DNA of 64,000 nt from Erpobdella octoculata. Lineage: Eukaryota > Annelida > Clitellata > Hirudinida > Erpobdellidae. The notes under the pieces are model-generated. The model was given only the letters and a program-made list of their open reading frames with translations. It was not told the DNA's origin and searched no databases. Location of the stretch: assembly GCA_963978895.1 (NCBI GenBank), contig OZ022239.1, forward strand, positions 18,615,707-18,679,706, written 5' to 3'. This document shows, piece after piece, positions 1-25,268 of the stretch; positions within the stretch are counted from its first letter, which is position 1; the number at the start of each line of letters is the position of its first letter. The position numbers and the translations under genes are program-made.

Positions 1-2
1 GT

Positions 3-197
3 CACAAATTCAAACTGGAAACACAAAGATTCAACGGCAACTGCAGAAAATATTTCTTCCTGACCAGATCTACTGCAATTTGGAACAACCTCCCTTCGAA
101 AACCATAGAAGCCGAACACGTTAACAAATTTAAAAGACTAATTGACTGTCATTTCAAATTAAGCAATATTATGTACAACTATAAAAAGGATTTTTAA
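3..197 (+). pseudogene. 3' end of a non-LTR retrotransposon reverse transcriptase ORF
   Basis: An open frame enters from the left edge and ends at TAA (195-197). Its last part reads RKYFFLTRSTAIWNNLP, matching the common C-terminal motif (RK..FF..R....WN.LP) of CR1/Jockey-group ORF2 proteins. A short hairpin (TATGGGCA...TGCGCCCATA, about 258-293) and a tandem array follow. The 5' part is outside the window. It sits beside IQGAP intron sequence in the opposite orientation. Confidence 0.7.
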
Positions 198-303
198 TAA
201 CATATACATACATTTATTTATAGAACTTATATATGAACAATATTATATATAATTCTAGATATGGGCATAGAGACTTATAGTTTGCGCCCATAATTTCCTT
301 TAT

Positions 304-532
304 ATCAATCTACATATAGAATAATCAATCTACATATAGAATAATCAATCAACATATTTAACAATCAATCAACATATTTAACAATCAATCAACATATTTA
401 ACAATCAATCAACATATAGAATAATCAACCAACATATTGAACAATCAATCAACATATCGAACAATCAATCAACATATTGAACAATCAATCAACATATTGA
501 ACAATCAATCAACATATTTAACAATCAATCAA
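304..532. repeat. minisatellite, ~20-bp unit AATCAATCAACATATTTAAC
   Basis: About eleven imperfect copies of a 20-bp AT-rich unit (variants CATATAGAATA, CATATTGAACA, CATATCGAACA) lie directly after the retrotransposon 3' end. This may be an expanded 3' tail, or an independent minisatellite. Confidence 0.9.
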
Positions 533-797
533 CATTTTATTAATACATCCCATTATTAAAATGAATTAACTCATAATTCCAATTATAAAAAATTTTAATA
601 TCAATATAAAAACAATGAACATTACTTGTAGCAAAAACTTTTTCATTTTCATTAACAAAATTGATCGCCTGCTGAACGTCTTCCTTGCCTAATATTTCAT
701 CACCAGTTGAATTCTAACAAATTTTAAACAAAGCTAATTTTTGTATCATGAAAAATCATAAATGAAAAACTTGGAATGATAACAAGTTCTATAAATA

Positions 798-1126
798 ACT
801 AGCCGGTTACCCGGTGTTGCCTGGGTTTTTAGAGCTTTTTATTATAGTTTTTTTCTCTCTTGCTCCCATTTCCTTCCCCACTCGCTCTCCTGCTCACTTT
901 CTCTCCCATTCCCGCTTGCTCTACTGCTGCCGGTCGCTTTTCCGTTCCCACTCGCTCTCCTGTTCCCGCTCGCTTTGTGATCGATCTCAATTTTTTTCCA
1001 CAAAAAACCTTCCTCTATTAACTTTCAATGTTGTGTGAAAGTTTCATTACAATCGGATGAATGGTTTAGCAATGCATAAAGGACACACACACAAGCACAC
1101 ACACAGACATTTATTTATATATATAC
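798..1126 (+). repeat. short dispersed element, ACTAGC...CCCGG family, copy A
   Basis: Begins ACTAGCCGGTTACCCGG, with TTGCCTGGGTTTTTAGAG, then a CT-rich block of TCCCGCTCGCTCTC-like units, then the conserved tail TTTCATTACAATCGGATGAA and AGCAATGCATAAAGGACA, ending in CA-rich repeats and TATATA. It shares this layout with copies at 1127, 19525, 23721, 25933 and 32569. No coding capacity is visible; the superfamily is not assigned. Confidence 0.75.
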
Positions 1127-1391
1127 ACTAGCGCGGGTACCCGCGTTGCCCGGATTTTTTTAAGAGAATTAAGATAATGAGTTTGGTATTCAAAGAAAAT
1201 GATTGTGTTTTAATTCGGTTTATTAATTTTAAAAAATGAATGGAGTTTGATTCCCCTTGGCTCTCAAGGTTGTGTGAAAATTTCATTACGAACGTATGAA
1301 TGGTGTAGCAATGCATAAAGGACATACATACATACATACAAACATTCATTTATATATATATATATATATATATAGTTTTTTAACATATAAC

Positions 1392-1448
<57 letters not shown>

Positions 1449-1497
1449 AACATACATACATACAAACATTCATTTTTATATATATAGATATTTATAT
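1127..1497 (+). repeat. short dispersed element, ACTAGC...CCCGG family, copy B, with (CATA)n and (TA)n tail
   Basis: Starts ACTAGCGCGGGTACCCG and keeps the TTTCATTACGAACGTATGAA/AGCAATGCATAAAGGACATA tail followed by CATACATA and long TA runs (1351-1373, 1396-1446). It abuts copy A head to tail and lacks the CT-rich middle block. Confidence 0.75.
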
Positions 1498-1524
1498 ATA
1501 TACATGTAAAAAAAACAAACAAAC

Positions 1525-15377
<13,853 letters not shown>

Positions 15378-15703
15378 CTTTCGGTAAATTATATATTGCA
15401 CAACTCAATAAAAGATTAACATTAAATTAATAAAAGAATCGCTTAAATTTCCAGCAAAGACAACCGTGTGACGCCGAGAGCTATTACTCAAATGCCTCTC
15501 ATCACATAGGTGCTAGGTGCGATTTGAAAAGGCGGGAACTAAACTGTGTGCGCCGTTGTTGACAATGACAAACGACAATCTCTTAAATTTAACATGATTT
15601 TAAAACCACCGTGCGTCTGTCAGCGAATAAAGTTAAAAAAAAGTAAATGTTTTATAACTTGAATGCTCAAATTACCTTTTTTTAAAAATTGAACTTTTGA
15701 ACT

Positions 15704-16446
15704 CAGTGGTGGCGATTCAGCAAAACCTTGGGGGGCGAAGATTTTTTAAATTTAACCTGGAAAATCTTAAAACTCAAATGTATATATAAATTTGATTTAA
15801 ATTCAATCTATATTTGATTGATAATATATGTAGCATTTTACAAAGTGCATGTCAAGCTAGGACAGACAAACAGGGGCGCAACCAGGAAAAAATGCTGAGG
15901 AAGGCCTAATGTTTGAAATTTTTTTTATTATCTTCAGTCTGCATTTTTTTTGGATCTTTAATTATTTATTAATGATAGAAAAAACATGCAAACTGAAGAT
16001 AGTCAAACTCAGTCTCAAACCAGTTAAAGCAAATGTTAAAAAAATAAGTTTATGATATGTATAAACATATAAATATATAGGCATATAATATATTGAAAAT
16101 AAATGTAGCACTCCCCACTCAAAGAAAAACTCACAATATTTTGAAAAATTGCAGGGTCCTCCGAATTTGCCTGGTGAGCTTGCGCCCCCCTAGTTGCGCC
16201 CCTGCAGACACACGAGACTAAAGATCATACGAGCTCGATGGGATGGATCGAACGCACTACAACATTAAAAAATATTAGCAGAAATATATGATATAACTAA
16301 GTAGATATAATTTAAAATGTATGAAAAATACTACGTTTATCAACTAATCTAAATACTCAAGCATGAGTGAGCTAATAAAGATATTTTTTGGTGGACAAAA
16401 TCTTGGGGGAGCCGTCGCCATTCCAGTCCCCTTATCGCCACCTCTG
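15704..16446. mobile_element. hAT-like non-autonomous element upstream of IQGAP, with a second element nested inside
   Basis: Ends are CAGTGGTGGCGATTCAG and (reverse complement) CAGAGGTGGCGATAAGG. Flanking octamers TTTGAACT and GCTGAACT agree in six positions. The inner boundary holds another element at 15871-16204. No coding capacity. Lies about 330 bp upstream of the IQGAP start codon. Confidence 0.6.
15871..16204. mobile_element. hAT-type MITE with TIR CAGGGGCGCAAC, nested
   Basis: Terminal inverted repeats CAGGGGCGCAACCAGG / CAGGGGCGCAACTAGG are flanked by CAGACAAA (15863-15870) and CAGACACA (16205-16212), 7/8 identical. 334 bp, no open frame of note. Confidence 0.8.
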
Positions 16447-17266
16447 GCTGAACTCTGGCGTTTCTCAAAAATCATTGGGGCTGATAAGTGATAGGTACAG
16501 ATATATATGTAAAGTTGCAAACGACCTCTTCAAAGACGTTGTTGCCATAATCTTACTAACTTTAGATAAGGTAACCTAGCTGGCCTATCTCATTAGTATA
16601 TTTGCAAATTTGATAACATGGAGACCCCAGGGACGTCATTTCAGCAAAAACTTAGAGGGGGAACTTGTTCTGAGGGCCCACCAATTTTTAAAAAATCTAA
16701 CTTTCTCAAAACCCTTTTTTTATTTTTGTTCCCAAAAAACTGACCGGAGAGTCAGAGCAACTTTTAAAAAATTAAGAAATCCTCTTTTCATTTTTTTCTC
16801 CAAAAAAACCTGATGACCGGGAGGTAGTCGGAGCATCTTTTCAAAATAAAATCAAAACTAAGAGGTCCAGTATGATGTCACAGAAAGCCCTTATTCACTG
16901 TCATATGGAGCCCGCCTACCTTTACAAAAGGCTCGTTAGTAAATAGGTAATGTGCATTGTATTATTTATTTATTAAATGTTTTTATTTAACTTCACTTTT
17001 TCTGTTTGTTTGTTTGTTGGTTTGTCTGTGATGATCAAATCTTAGAAACAAAAATTCACCCACTTTTCGACCACCTAGAGCTCTAAAACTTTCAGGAAAG
17101 CTTTATTCTGGGTGGCAATACATGAAATTAATGTTTTCGACATGATTTAGGCATTAAATCAATTAAAATTAATCAAATTAAATTAATTCCTGCCATCTAG
17201 CGACTGTAATAAGTTGTTTATGTATAAGTCGCCAGAAGTCCAAAATAATTAAACAGTACGGATGTT

Positions 17267-17355
17267 TATTTATAATCAATGTGGTCACTCAATAATTCAA
17301 TAGGTAGGTACTAACAATCTAACAACCGTCTCCCCTATGGTCGCCTATGGCCTAT
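17267..17355. repeat. direct repeat, left copy flanking lipase exon 1
   Basis: About 85 bp (TTTATAATCAATGTGGTCAC through CCCTATGGTCGCCTATGGCC) recurs at 17862-17945 with one 4-bp difference. The two copies bracket the first coding exon of the monoglyceride lipase gene. Confidence 0.85.
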
Positions 17356-17591
17356 ACATAGATATCTATGGGCCTATAGATGCCTAATTTACGAGAGGTT
17401 TCTAATAAGATCTTTTCCATATAAATGGCGAAGAAAGCTATTATTTTTAAATTAAAGTAACTAAACTGTAACAAATTGAATTATTGCAAATATAATTTTT
17501 ATTTTCCATTACCGACTCTGCTGATTTTAGCCCAGCCCACCGGGTTCAAGAGTCTTTAAAAGTCTTTTGCTCTAGGTATCTACGTGTTGCC

Positions 17592-20500
17592 ATGGATGAG
17601 AATATGTCTGGGCAGCTGCTGGATTCGGAAACGTGTAAACTGAATTTTACTAAGGAACACAAATTGCTCTGTAGATATTGGGGTTTTAAAAATCAACCTG
17701 CCGAAACAGCGAGGTTTCTCATTTGTTTTGTGAAGCTTTGTTTTTGGTAGACAACGAATGAAAACTAACTAGACAAACTATAGACAATAAAAACAAGAAG
17801 TCTTTTTTTAGTCTCGTCTTCTGACTTTTTTTTACAAAATGAGTTTATTACCATCTCACAATTTATAATCAATGTGGTCACTCAATAATTCAATAGGTAC
17901 TAACAATCTAACAACCGTCTCCCCTATGGTCGCCTATGGCCTATATTGCCTACTATAAGGACCTCTAGCTAGGACAACTAGGACTATGGACACCTAGGTG
18001 TCAAGAGTAGACAATAGACTAGAAGTAGTCTGTCTAGTAGACAGTCCTAACAACATCAATCTATATCACAATAATTACGATTGTGATTGTTAGCATGATT
18101 CAGTAGCATTGACTTACTACTTCTAGCAATTGAAACCTATTGACTAAGATACTAAAAAGAAGTGAGGTGGGCCCATATTTACAACAAAAAATGAAATTCA
18201 AGAAAAAAGAGACAACGTTTTGGCATCAACCTTATAAGACTTTTAATAAGTCTTTCATTAAACACAATACAAGATAGAACAATAAAGAAACACAAAATTT
18301 TGCTCAATTTATTTATGACTGGTTCAATTTTTTTGACTTACAGCTTCTTGTATAGGTATTGCTCTCAAAGTATAACAATAGAATAGGGCCAACTGAACTT
18401 TCTAAAAGTGGTAATTAAAATTAAGACAAGTATGAATTTCAAATAAAAGTAATTTGGTTAATTTGTATTCTATATTTTTTCATGTGATAAATAAACTTTT
18501 GAAATACATTTAGTCTTAGTATAATGTTTATTTTGTGTTTATCTGTTTTTCTTTATACATATATAATGTATATTTTATAATATACATTTTGAAAATTTAT
18601 TTGTTAAGTAGTGACTCTTTATCATAGTAAGTCAATAATGTTAGTAGTGTATAAAGTAAATAATCTATCAATATTATAAGGTAAAATAATGAACCATGTT
18701 CTTGACTTTAAATCATTTTATAGATGTCTTGTTTTCATAAGCCATGGAGTAGCTGAGCATAGTCTCTGCTATGATGAATTAGCCAAAAGCTTGGTTGATA
18801 AAGGATGCCTTGTATTCTCTCATGACCATGGTTTGTATTTTATATATTAAAATCGATTTTTATTTATATTCACTTGCGACAACTCCGAGTAAAAAATAGC
18901 ATATCTGTTATCTGTGTCTGCTTTCTCAAATGTTTAAAATTGATAGGCTGATATGGATGGGGAAAATGTCCAACCCTAGAGCTTCACAGAAAAAAGTGAT
19001 GTTTAAAGAATAAATGTTGATGGTTGTGATTAGTAGAAATTATCACTGTCAATCAGTTTTGGCTGTCAGCATTTTATCTTCGTAATGTAACAAATTTTTT
19101 TTATAGTGGGACATGGTCTTAGTGATGGAGATAGAGTGCACATCGATGACTTTTTCATTTATTCTGAAGATGTTGCTGTTCATGTGAAAAGCATTAAAGA
19201 AAAATACCCGAAACTTCCTTGTTTTATTCTTGGTCATTCTATGGTAACTTGCTAGTTTGAGTCATTTAAAAAATAAATAATCAATTTTTGTTTTTAATAT
19301 GTTGATTTTATTTATTTAAAAGTAGGTTAGTGCCTTTAGAGACCAAAACACACACTCAAAAATATTTAGCTCATTTTATTGATTTCTTTAAGGGTGGCAC
19401 TGTTGCTTTAGTTTGTGTTCTAAGAAATCCAGATCTATTTTGTGGAATGATTAGTGTTGCACCAGCTATTATTCCAAATAAAGAAACTGCCAGTGCATTT
19501 AAGGTAAGGTAGATTATATTTTACACTAGCGGGGGTGCCCGGCGTTGCCTGGGGTTTTTAGAGGTTTTTCTAATGTTTGTCTCTCTCGCTCAGGTTTCCT
19601 TCCCCGCTTACTTTCCCGTTCCCGTTTGCTTTCCCGTTCTCGGTCGCTTTCCCGTTCCCGGCCGCTTTCCAGCTTCCGGTCGTTTTTCCGCTCCTGTTTG
19701 CTCTCCCGTTCCCTTTCCCATTCACGCTTGCTCTCCCATTCCCGTTCTCGATCGAAAGCGACCGAGAACGGGAAAGCTACCGGGAGCGGGAAAGCGGAGA
19801 AGGAAATGGGAGCGAGAGAGACTAACATTAGAAAAACCTTTAAAAACCCCGGGCAACACCGGGTACCCCCGCTAGTATGTATATATATATATATATATAT
19901 TTACCTGTTTTTAATCGTCTTTGTTTATGTTCGGTTCCTGTACCGCCCGGCCTTTTGCTTTTTCTGAAGATGGCTGAAAAAATAGCCGAAACTTGCAAGT
20001 TAAAAAGTAATAAAGATTTGTATAATCGGGCGTTCTTTGAACAACTTCGTGGGCGAGTTAAATTACGTGAACTATCTCATATAACAGAAAAAGTTTGCAA
20101 CAAAACTTGGTCAATAAAATTTAACCGAGCCTGTATCGACGAAAAATTAACACCTAATTATTTGAATATATATATATATATAGTTCCCGCTCCGCTCATT
20201 TTGTGACGAAATTAAATTTTTTTTCTCTACATTTGATTCCCCTTGACTCTCAAGGTTGTGTGAAAATTTCATTACGATCGGATGAATGGTGTAGCAATGC
20301 ATAAATAACATACATACATGCATATATACATACATACATACATACAAACATTCATTTATATATATATAGATTTTGAATTTGATTTTAGATATGGAATTGT
20401 TTTTTGTTCATTATGATCCCAGGTTTTCTTAGCAAAGGTAACTGGAAGAATAATGCCACAGTTTCAAGTGAGCCCAGTTTGTCCTGACTGGGTGTCTTCT

Positions 20501-23445
20501 GATGAGGCTGTTGTTAGTTTGTATAAATTATTGCACCAATATTAGGGTTGTATTACATAGCAAGTTTTTACCGATATCCAATACTTCCTTAATTTATATC
20601 TACTACGTTCATTCATTGCAGCGTCAGAAGTACACAGAAGATCCTTTGATTTGGCATGGAGGTCTTAAGGCTAAGTAATATTATGCTAAACTTTTTATGC
20701 TGATGGTTTAAATGTCTGTTTTTAAATATATTGTTATTGACTTTTGTTGTTTTCAACTTTGATATTAGATGGGCTTGCTGCATTTTGGATGCTATGAAAT
20801 ATATTGAAGATAAAACCGAATCTTTTACGCTTCCGTATCTGTTGATGCACGGTACAGAAGATAAATTGTGCTCTATAGAAGGGTCAAAATCTTTTCATGA
20901 AAAGTCTGGAAGTCAAGACAAAGTGTTTAAGGTTGTCTTAGTTTTAAGCATTTTTTGTAAGTTAGTTTTGTTGAGTTTCTCTTATTCCTGTGCAGGTTGT
21001 GTGACCTGTATGATTAGAGTTGGTTAAGTTAGGTTTAAGAAAATGTGTATGGATTGCCAGTGTTGGCATGCTCACTAGTGATTCAGAGTGTTAAACGTTT
21101 ATGAATTGTTTATAGAATGATTTCCAAGAAATATATTTCAACCTTTAGGTTCCAATCATAAGCAAATATTCACAAACCTCCAACTTGGAGTCAAACCTTT
21201 ATTTGTGTCTTTTATTACAGGAAAGTTCAAATCTTGTACCTCTATTAGAAGCTACTTAAAGTTCCAGATATTTTTTTTAGCACATCAAATATCCTGCAGA
21301 GACTTATTTTCTTTCACCAGGCATATCTTTTTTCTTTCTTACATGTTTCATGTGAGCTTCATTTGTCTGTCTGTCTGTAATGTTTCGTAGCAAAATATTG
21401 GGATCAATTTTTCACCAATGTCTCATCTAACCAGTGCTTTGAAACTTTCAGCATAAACCTATAATTTGATCATTTTTACGTTTTTTTCATTTTAGAGAAT
21501 ATATTTATAAAAATTTGAAAATTGAATGTATGTAAAACAAGTGCTCTCCCGTTCCTGTTCCCGCTCGCTTTCCTAATCCCGCTCGCTCTTCAGCTCCTTC
21601 TCGCGCTTGCCTTTTCGCTCCCGTTCCTTTTCTTTTTTTAACTTTCTCTCAAATCTTTTTTGCCCATAAAATATGAAATAGATCTGCTAAAAACGGCTTG
21701 AAACTCTTGAAACCTTCCAACTTTGTTACATAAACTAAATCTGAATTTTGTTACTCAATAACCTTTGATGTTCGTACATAGGCACCTTTGGCCTGGAAAG
21801 ATTTTTGGTCATCAAAAAATTTAGAAAAATTAAAATATGTCCTTATTAGGGCTGTGCCGGTATATCGGTATACCGGCCCGTTTTTGGCAATACCAAAAAT
21901 GTGTTCCGCTGGTATGAAGGGTGCCGGTATTGAACAATCGGCATTCAGCACATCACGCATAAAAAACCTACAGCAGCAGTATGGGAAGTCCAATTTACCT
22001 GTATGCCCATTGTTTGCTACACTTCAATTATGGACAACAGTTCTTAGCAATAGCATAGCACTAACGGTCTAGCACCGTTCCGCTTTGTTAACTGAACCAT
22101 GACTAATTGTAGTTTAGTTTAATCGTCCGAGCTAGCGACCAACTGCGGATGGTAACACTAACGCACTTTCAAGCTATTTCTAGCCATTTTCAGGCTTTTG
22201 ACATTATACCGATACCGGTAGTACCGGTTTTGGCCCAGAAATACCGGTACCGGCAAAAAAGCCATACCGGCACATCCCTAGTCCTTATACTGTTTGAGAT
22301 CTACCTCCATGCCAAATTTCATTAAAATTGGTCCAGTGGTGACAGACAAACAGTCATTTATATATATATAGATTGAAAGTAATAATAAATGAGGACTTTA
22401 TGTTCTTTTTTTCAAATAATTCAGTTATTTGCCTTCTTCTGTATTAACAGGAATAAAGGTATTAATTCCAAAGATAACAAGTAAAAGAAAAAACGAGTTT
22501 TTCAACACAAACTTTTGTTTCAAATACACTCGATTTAGAAATACGAAAGATATTCAAATAATTTTTTTTTTTAATTGAATCATGTATTGTCATCGAATAT
22601 AAAGCTATGCTGAAAGTTTTAGCTTCCTAGCTAGTCAAAAAGCTAGTTACCATATAGCTAGTTGCATGATTTGTGTACAGAGAAAGCCACACACAAACAC
22701 AAACAGAGATTGTAACCTAAATAAAAGTTTGTAAAAATATGATAATATATATAGGAAAACAGTATTCAATGGTCTTGAAGGTTATGCAATAAAAGCCTAG
22801 GTGGTTTTTTGCTCATAAAAAATGAAATAAAGCAGTTTTTTAAATAGATAAAAGCCTTCTCCTCAGTGAGTATTATGTTGTGTCAAAATTTCATAGCAAT
22901 TGGTCCAGTCGTTCCCGAGTTTAGTGCTTAGCAACTCTATTGAGGACTTATTTTTATTTATATAAATTACACAAGGTGTTTCAAGAGTGAAATAGCATAA
23001 TTAAGGGTTACCAAATTGTTATCTGGTTTTTTATCTTGTCCTGTCTCAAATCAGAATTTGATTTTATTTACTATTTCTATTTGTTTTCAATTGATTGTTA
23101 TGGTTCAATTTCTTATCTGAAGCTGTTAAAGCTTTTGTAACAAAAGTATTTTGACACTCTCTTATACAGGAAACAATGTGCAGGTGGCAGGTTAAACTTA
23201 TTGATTCTTGTGCACAAGGAGTTTATACAGCTTTCTATATAAAATTGTCTTTATTTTTTAATTTCAATTTTTACCAAGCGAACAACCCCATAAAAATTTG
23301 CTTTGTTGAATGTCTCACTTGAGAAACTTTTTTATTGAAGGTTTATGAAGGTGCTTATCATTCCATTCATAATGAGCCAAAAGGAGTTGGAGATCAAGCA
23401 ACCAATGATATAATTAGCTGGATACTTTCTAAATGTTCAAAATGA
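17592..23445 (+). CDS. MGLL: monoglyceride lipase, alpha/beta hydrolase, eight exons, 295 aa
   Basis: Hydrolyses monoacylglycerols to glycerol and fatty acid, and in animals also degrades the endocannabinoid 2-AG; usually membrane-associated. Exons: 17592-17713, 18724-18830, 19107-19243, 19393-19503, 20423-20512, 20622-20674, 20769-20931, 23341-23445. They total 888 bp including TGA, giving 295 aa (human about 303) with all phases matching. Visible landmarks are the oxyanion HG in FISHGVAEHS (residues 48-49), nucleophile elbow GHSMGG (Ser121), acid residue in HGTEDKLC (Asp238) and catalytic His268 in YEGAYHSIH, so the catalytic triad is complete. Exon 1 is placed by its match to the RYW... 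N-terminal segment and by the split Arg codon at the exon 1/2 junction. The exon 5 donor (GTT/gttagt) was chosen to keep frame and the family spacing. Introns 4 and 7 carry several mobile elements. Confidence 0.93.
17862..17945. repeat. direct repeat, right copy flanking lipase exon 1
   Basis: Second copy of the 17267-17355 sequence, same orientation, missing one GTAG unit. Lies in intron 1 of the lipase gene. Confidence 0.85.
19525..19876. mobile_element. inverted pair (hairpin) of the ACTAGC...CCCGG dispersed element
   Basis: The first about 70 bp (ACTAGCGGGGGTGCCCGG, TTTCTAATGTTTGTCTCTCT) are repeated in reverse complement at the other end (ACTAACATTAGAAAAACC, CCGGGTACCCCCGCTAGT). The middle is a CT-rich array of TTTCCCGTTCCCGGTCGC-like units that becomes GA-rich across the axis. 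Transcripts would form a long hairpin. Lies in lipase intron 4, just 21 bp after the exon 4 donor. Confidence 0.85.
19877..20165 (+). pseudogene. unassigned ORF fragment between two repeats, possible mobile-element protein
   Basis: Bounded by TA microsatellites, this stretch keeps an open frame with an ATG at 19970 and the text KIAETCKLKSNKDLYNRAFF and IKFNRACIDEKLTPNYLNI. The latter is loosely reminiscent of N-terminal segments of Penelope-like reverse transcriptases (a cysteine about ten residues before a P..L motif). I cannot confirm a family. It is not part of the lipase gene, whose exons read through in phase without it. Confidence 0.3.
20166..20378 (+). repeat. 3' part of ACTAGC...CCCGG dispersed element
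   Basis: Contains the family tail: GATTCCCCTTGACTCTCAAG, TTTCATTACGATCGGATGAA, TGTAGCAATGCATAAATAAC, then CATACATA and TATATA. Ends 45 bp before lipase exon 5. Confidence 0.75.
21539..21640. repeat. CT-rich block of the ACTAGC-type element, isolated
   Basis: TCCCGTTCCTGTTCCCGCTC and related units resemble the middle of the copies at 19525 and 25933, but no terminal sequences are present. Confidence 0.5.
21847..22280. mobile_element. hAT-type MITE with ACCGGTAT arrays, perfect 8-bp duplication GTCCTTAT
   Basis: Termini TAGGGCTGTGCCGGTAT and (reverse complement) TAGGGATGTGCCGGTAT; GTCCTTAT flanks both sides (21839-21846, 22281-22288). Subterminal DNA is made of ATACCGGTACCGG-like repeats. 434 bp, non-coding, in lipase intron 7. 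Confidence 0.9.
22440..22720 (+). repeat. dispersed repeat, also present inverted at 43190-43440
   Basis: Shares in reverse complement with 43190-43440: AATCATGTATTGTCATCGAA, AAAGCTATGCTGAAAGTTTT, CTAGCTAGTCAAAAAGCTAG. No coding sequence. Similar texts (GGTCCAGTGGTGACAGACAA at 22330) suggest remains of a larger family. Confidence 0.6.
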
Positions 23446-23720
23446 TACTCTTACCCTGAATTGGATTTTTGTATCTGAGACTTATATTGCTATATTATAT
23501 ACTCTCATCCTGAATTGGAATTTTTTCTATCTGAGACTTATATTGTTATATTTAATTATTGAAACAGTCAATCCATTTACTCTTCAATCCTGCTACACTT
23601 CTATACAATTATTCATTAAAATTGTTTATATCACAAAATGTTGGTTATTGCAGTTTTGATTATTATTTTAATTATTCTTATCTGAAATATATTAGTTGTA
23701 AAATTTTTTATTGTCCATAT
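23446..23720. other. 3' flank of lipase gene
   Basis: Contains a tandem pair of about 60 bp (TACTCTTACCCTGAATTGGA and TACTCTCATCCTGAATTGGA). No clear AATAAA close to the stop. Confidence 0.4.
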
Positions 23721-24010
23721 AATAGCGGAATACCCAGCGTTGCCCTGGGTTTTTACTCTCTTGCTCTTCCGTTCCCGGTCGCTCTGTCACTTTTCCGTTC
23801 CCGCTTGCTTTCCTGTTCCTTCTCATTCTCCAGTTGCCGTTTCCGCTCCTGATCATTTTGTGACCGATTTTAATTTTTTTCACAAAAACCTTCCTTTATT
23901 GACTTCCTAGGTTGTGTGAAAATTTCATTACGATCGGATGAATGGCGTAGCAATGCATAAAGGACATACAAACAGAGATGCATAATCTCATTTATATATA
24001 TATATATAGA
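23721..24010 (+). repeat. ACTAGC...CCCGG dispersed element, copy E
   Basis: AATAGCGGAATACCCAGCGT start, TTGCCCTGGGTTTTTACTCT, CT-rich block, then TTTCATTACGATCGGATGAA and AGCAATGCATAAAGGACATA, ending in TATATATAGA. Confidence 0.7.
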
Positions 24011-24772
24011 TAAGAAACCATGGCAGATCCAGTAACTATCTACCAGAGGAGGATTGTGACTCACTCTACAAAAAGATCGTACATAATTGTTGAAGAACAG
24101 TTTTAAACTTTTATTGAAAGCAAATTGAGCAAAAGTCAATATCTATAAAGTTCATAGACGAGTAGTCGTACAGATCATAAAACTCACACTGGAATTAAGC
24201 TAACAGACTTGCACAGTATGGGATTAGCGGACTAGGACGCCTAGGTCCCACTAAAAGTATGGGTGAAGCTAGCAGACTTGGAAATAAATTTCACTTTTTT
24301 TTTCAACAAAAAAGGTATAGATAATAAAAGAGAAAGCTGTTTAAAGTTATAAAATGCACTCAAATTCAATACAGTCTCACAAATTCAGAAGAAATTGATT
24401 TTTCTAAAAGTAAACAATAGTCACAGGCGCACGCGAATGTTATACACACATTCTTTAGTGCTGAGTAGAGAACAGTACTGAATGGCCACTGAGGTTTTTA
24501 TCAAGAAAAAAATTTTCAAGTTCACAATTTTATTTTTTAAATGTGTATTTATATGTCTTCTATGTTTTGTGTTAAAATTATGTGCTTTGAGTGCCATCTA
24601 TGTTTGCATGTCTCTTTCTTGAGACCACAGCATGATACCCAGAGGAGAAGCTGTAATCAATGGTAGGCAGGCAAAGTTGTCATTTGCCTGTGCTTTTTTC
24701 AAACATAAAAGGTTTTCTATTTCCAGTAGGTGGCCCCTTTTTTCTTTTGATATTGGCTGGAAATGGTTCTCA

Positions 24773-25268
24773 CAACTTGAGGATTGGATTCAGGGCATCA
24801 TCTTTATTACCAGACTCAAAAACATCTGATTCCATCGCATTCATGTTTTTTAGATACCACTCTCTAGGTTGAAGATGGTTTTCTTCCAGCTTCTTTGCTA
24901 TTTCTTCTCTTTCTACTACGAATATAACAACAAAGTTGTTTACCAGCCGGATGCCAATATTCGCCTCTTCCTCCAAAAAAGTAATTTTTTCTTTGTTCTT
25001 TTTCATTTGATGTCTGCAACGAAATCTGTATCTTGCATCCTTCAAAACGACATTTTCCTCTTGCGTTGAAAAGTAATCCCAGTTGATCGGATTCTAACAG
25101 TTTTACCCGTTGCCACCGAGAGGCTAAAGAACAATAAGGATTATACTTTTTGACACGGTCGGAATACTTCCATCCAATTAGTTTTAAAGTTTTTCCATGT
25201 TGAAAAGATTTTAGAGACTTCCATTCATCTGTTTTCATTGTAAATGGAAAAGTTCCTTCCATAGGCTT
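24773..25268 (-). pseudogene. broken ORF downstream of DcpS, transposase-like zinc-finger fragment
   Basis: On the minus strand 25268 to about 24990 reads as one frame with LKLIGWKYSDRVKKYNPYC, QRVKLLESDQLGLLFNARGK and CRFEGCKIQISLQ (a C-x4-C pair). The meaningful reading then shifts frame and continues to about 24773 (IFVVEREEIAKKLEENHLQP). A frameshift and lack of context make it a pseudogene. The style resembles N-terminal zinc-binding regions of multi-domain DDE transposons, but this is a guess. It starts 215 bp after the DcpS stop codon. Confidence 0.35.

Noticed and set aside
304..532. CRISPR array
   Set aside because: Regular ~20-bp repeats without spacers, in a eukaryotic intronic context; a minisatellite.
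19545..19967. Arg/Ser-rich proteins predicted in several frames
   Set aside because: They are translations of the CT-rich core of the dispersed element on both strands and in several frames, so no real gene.
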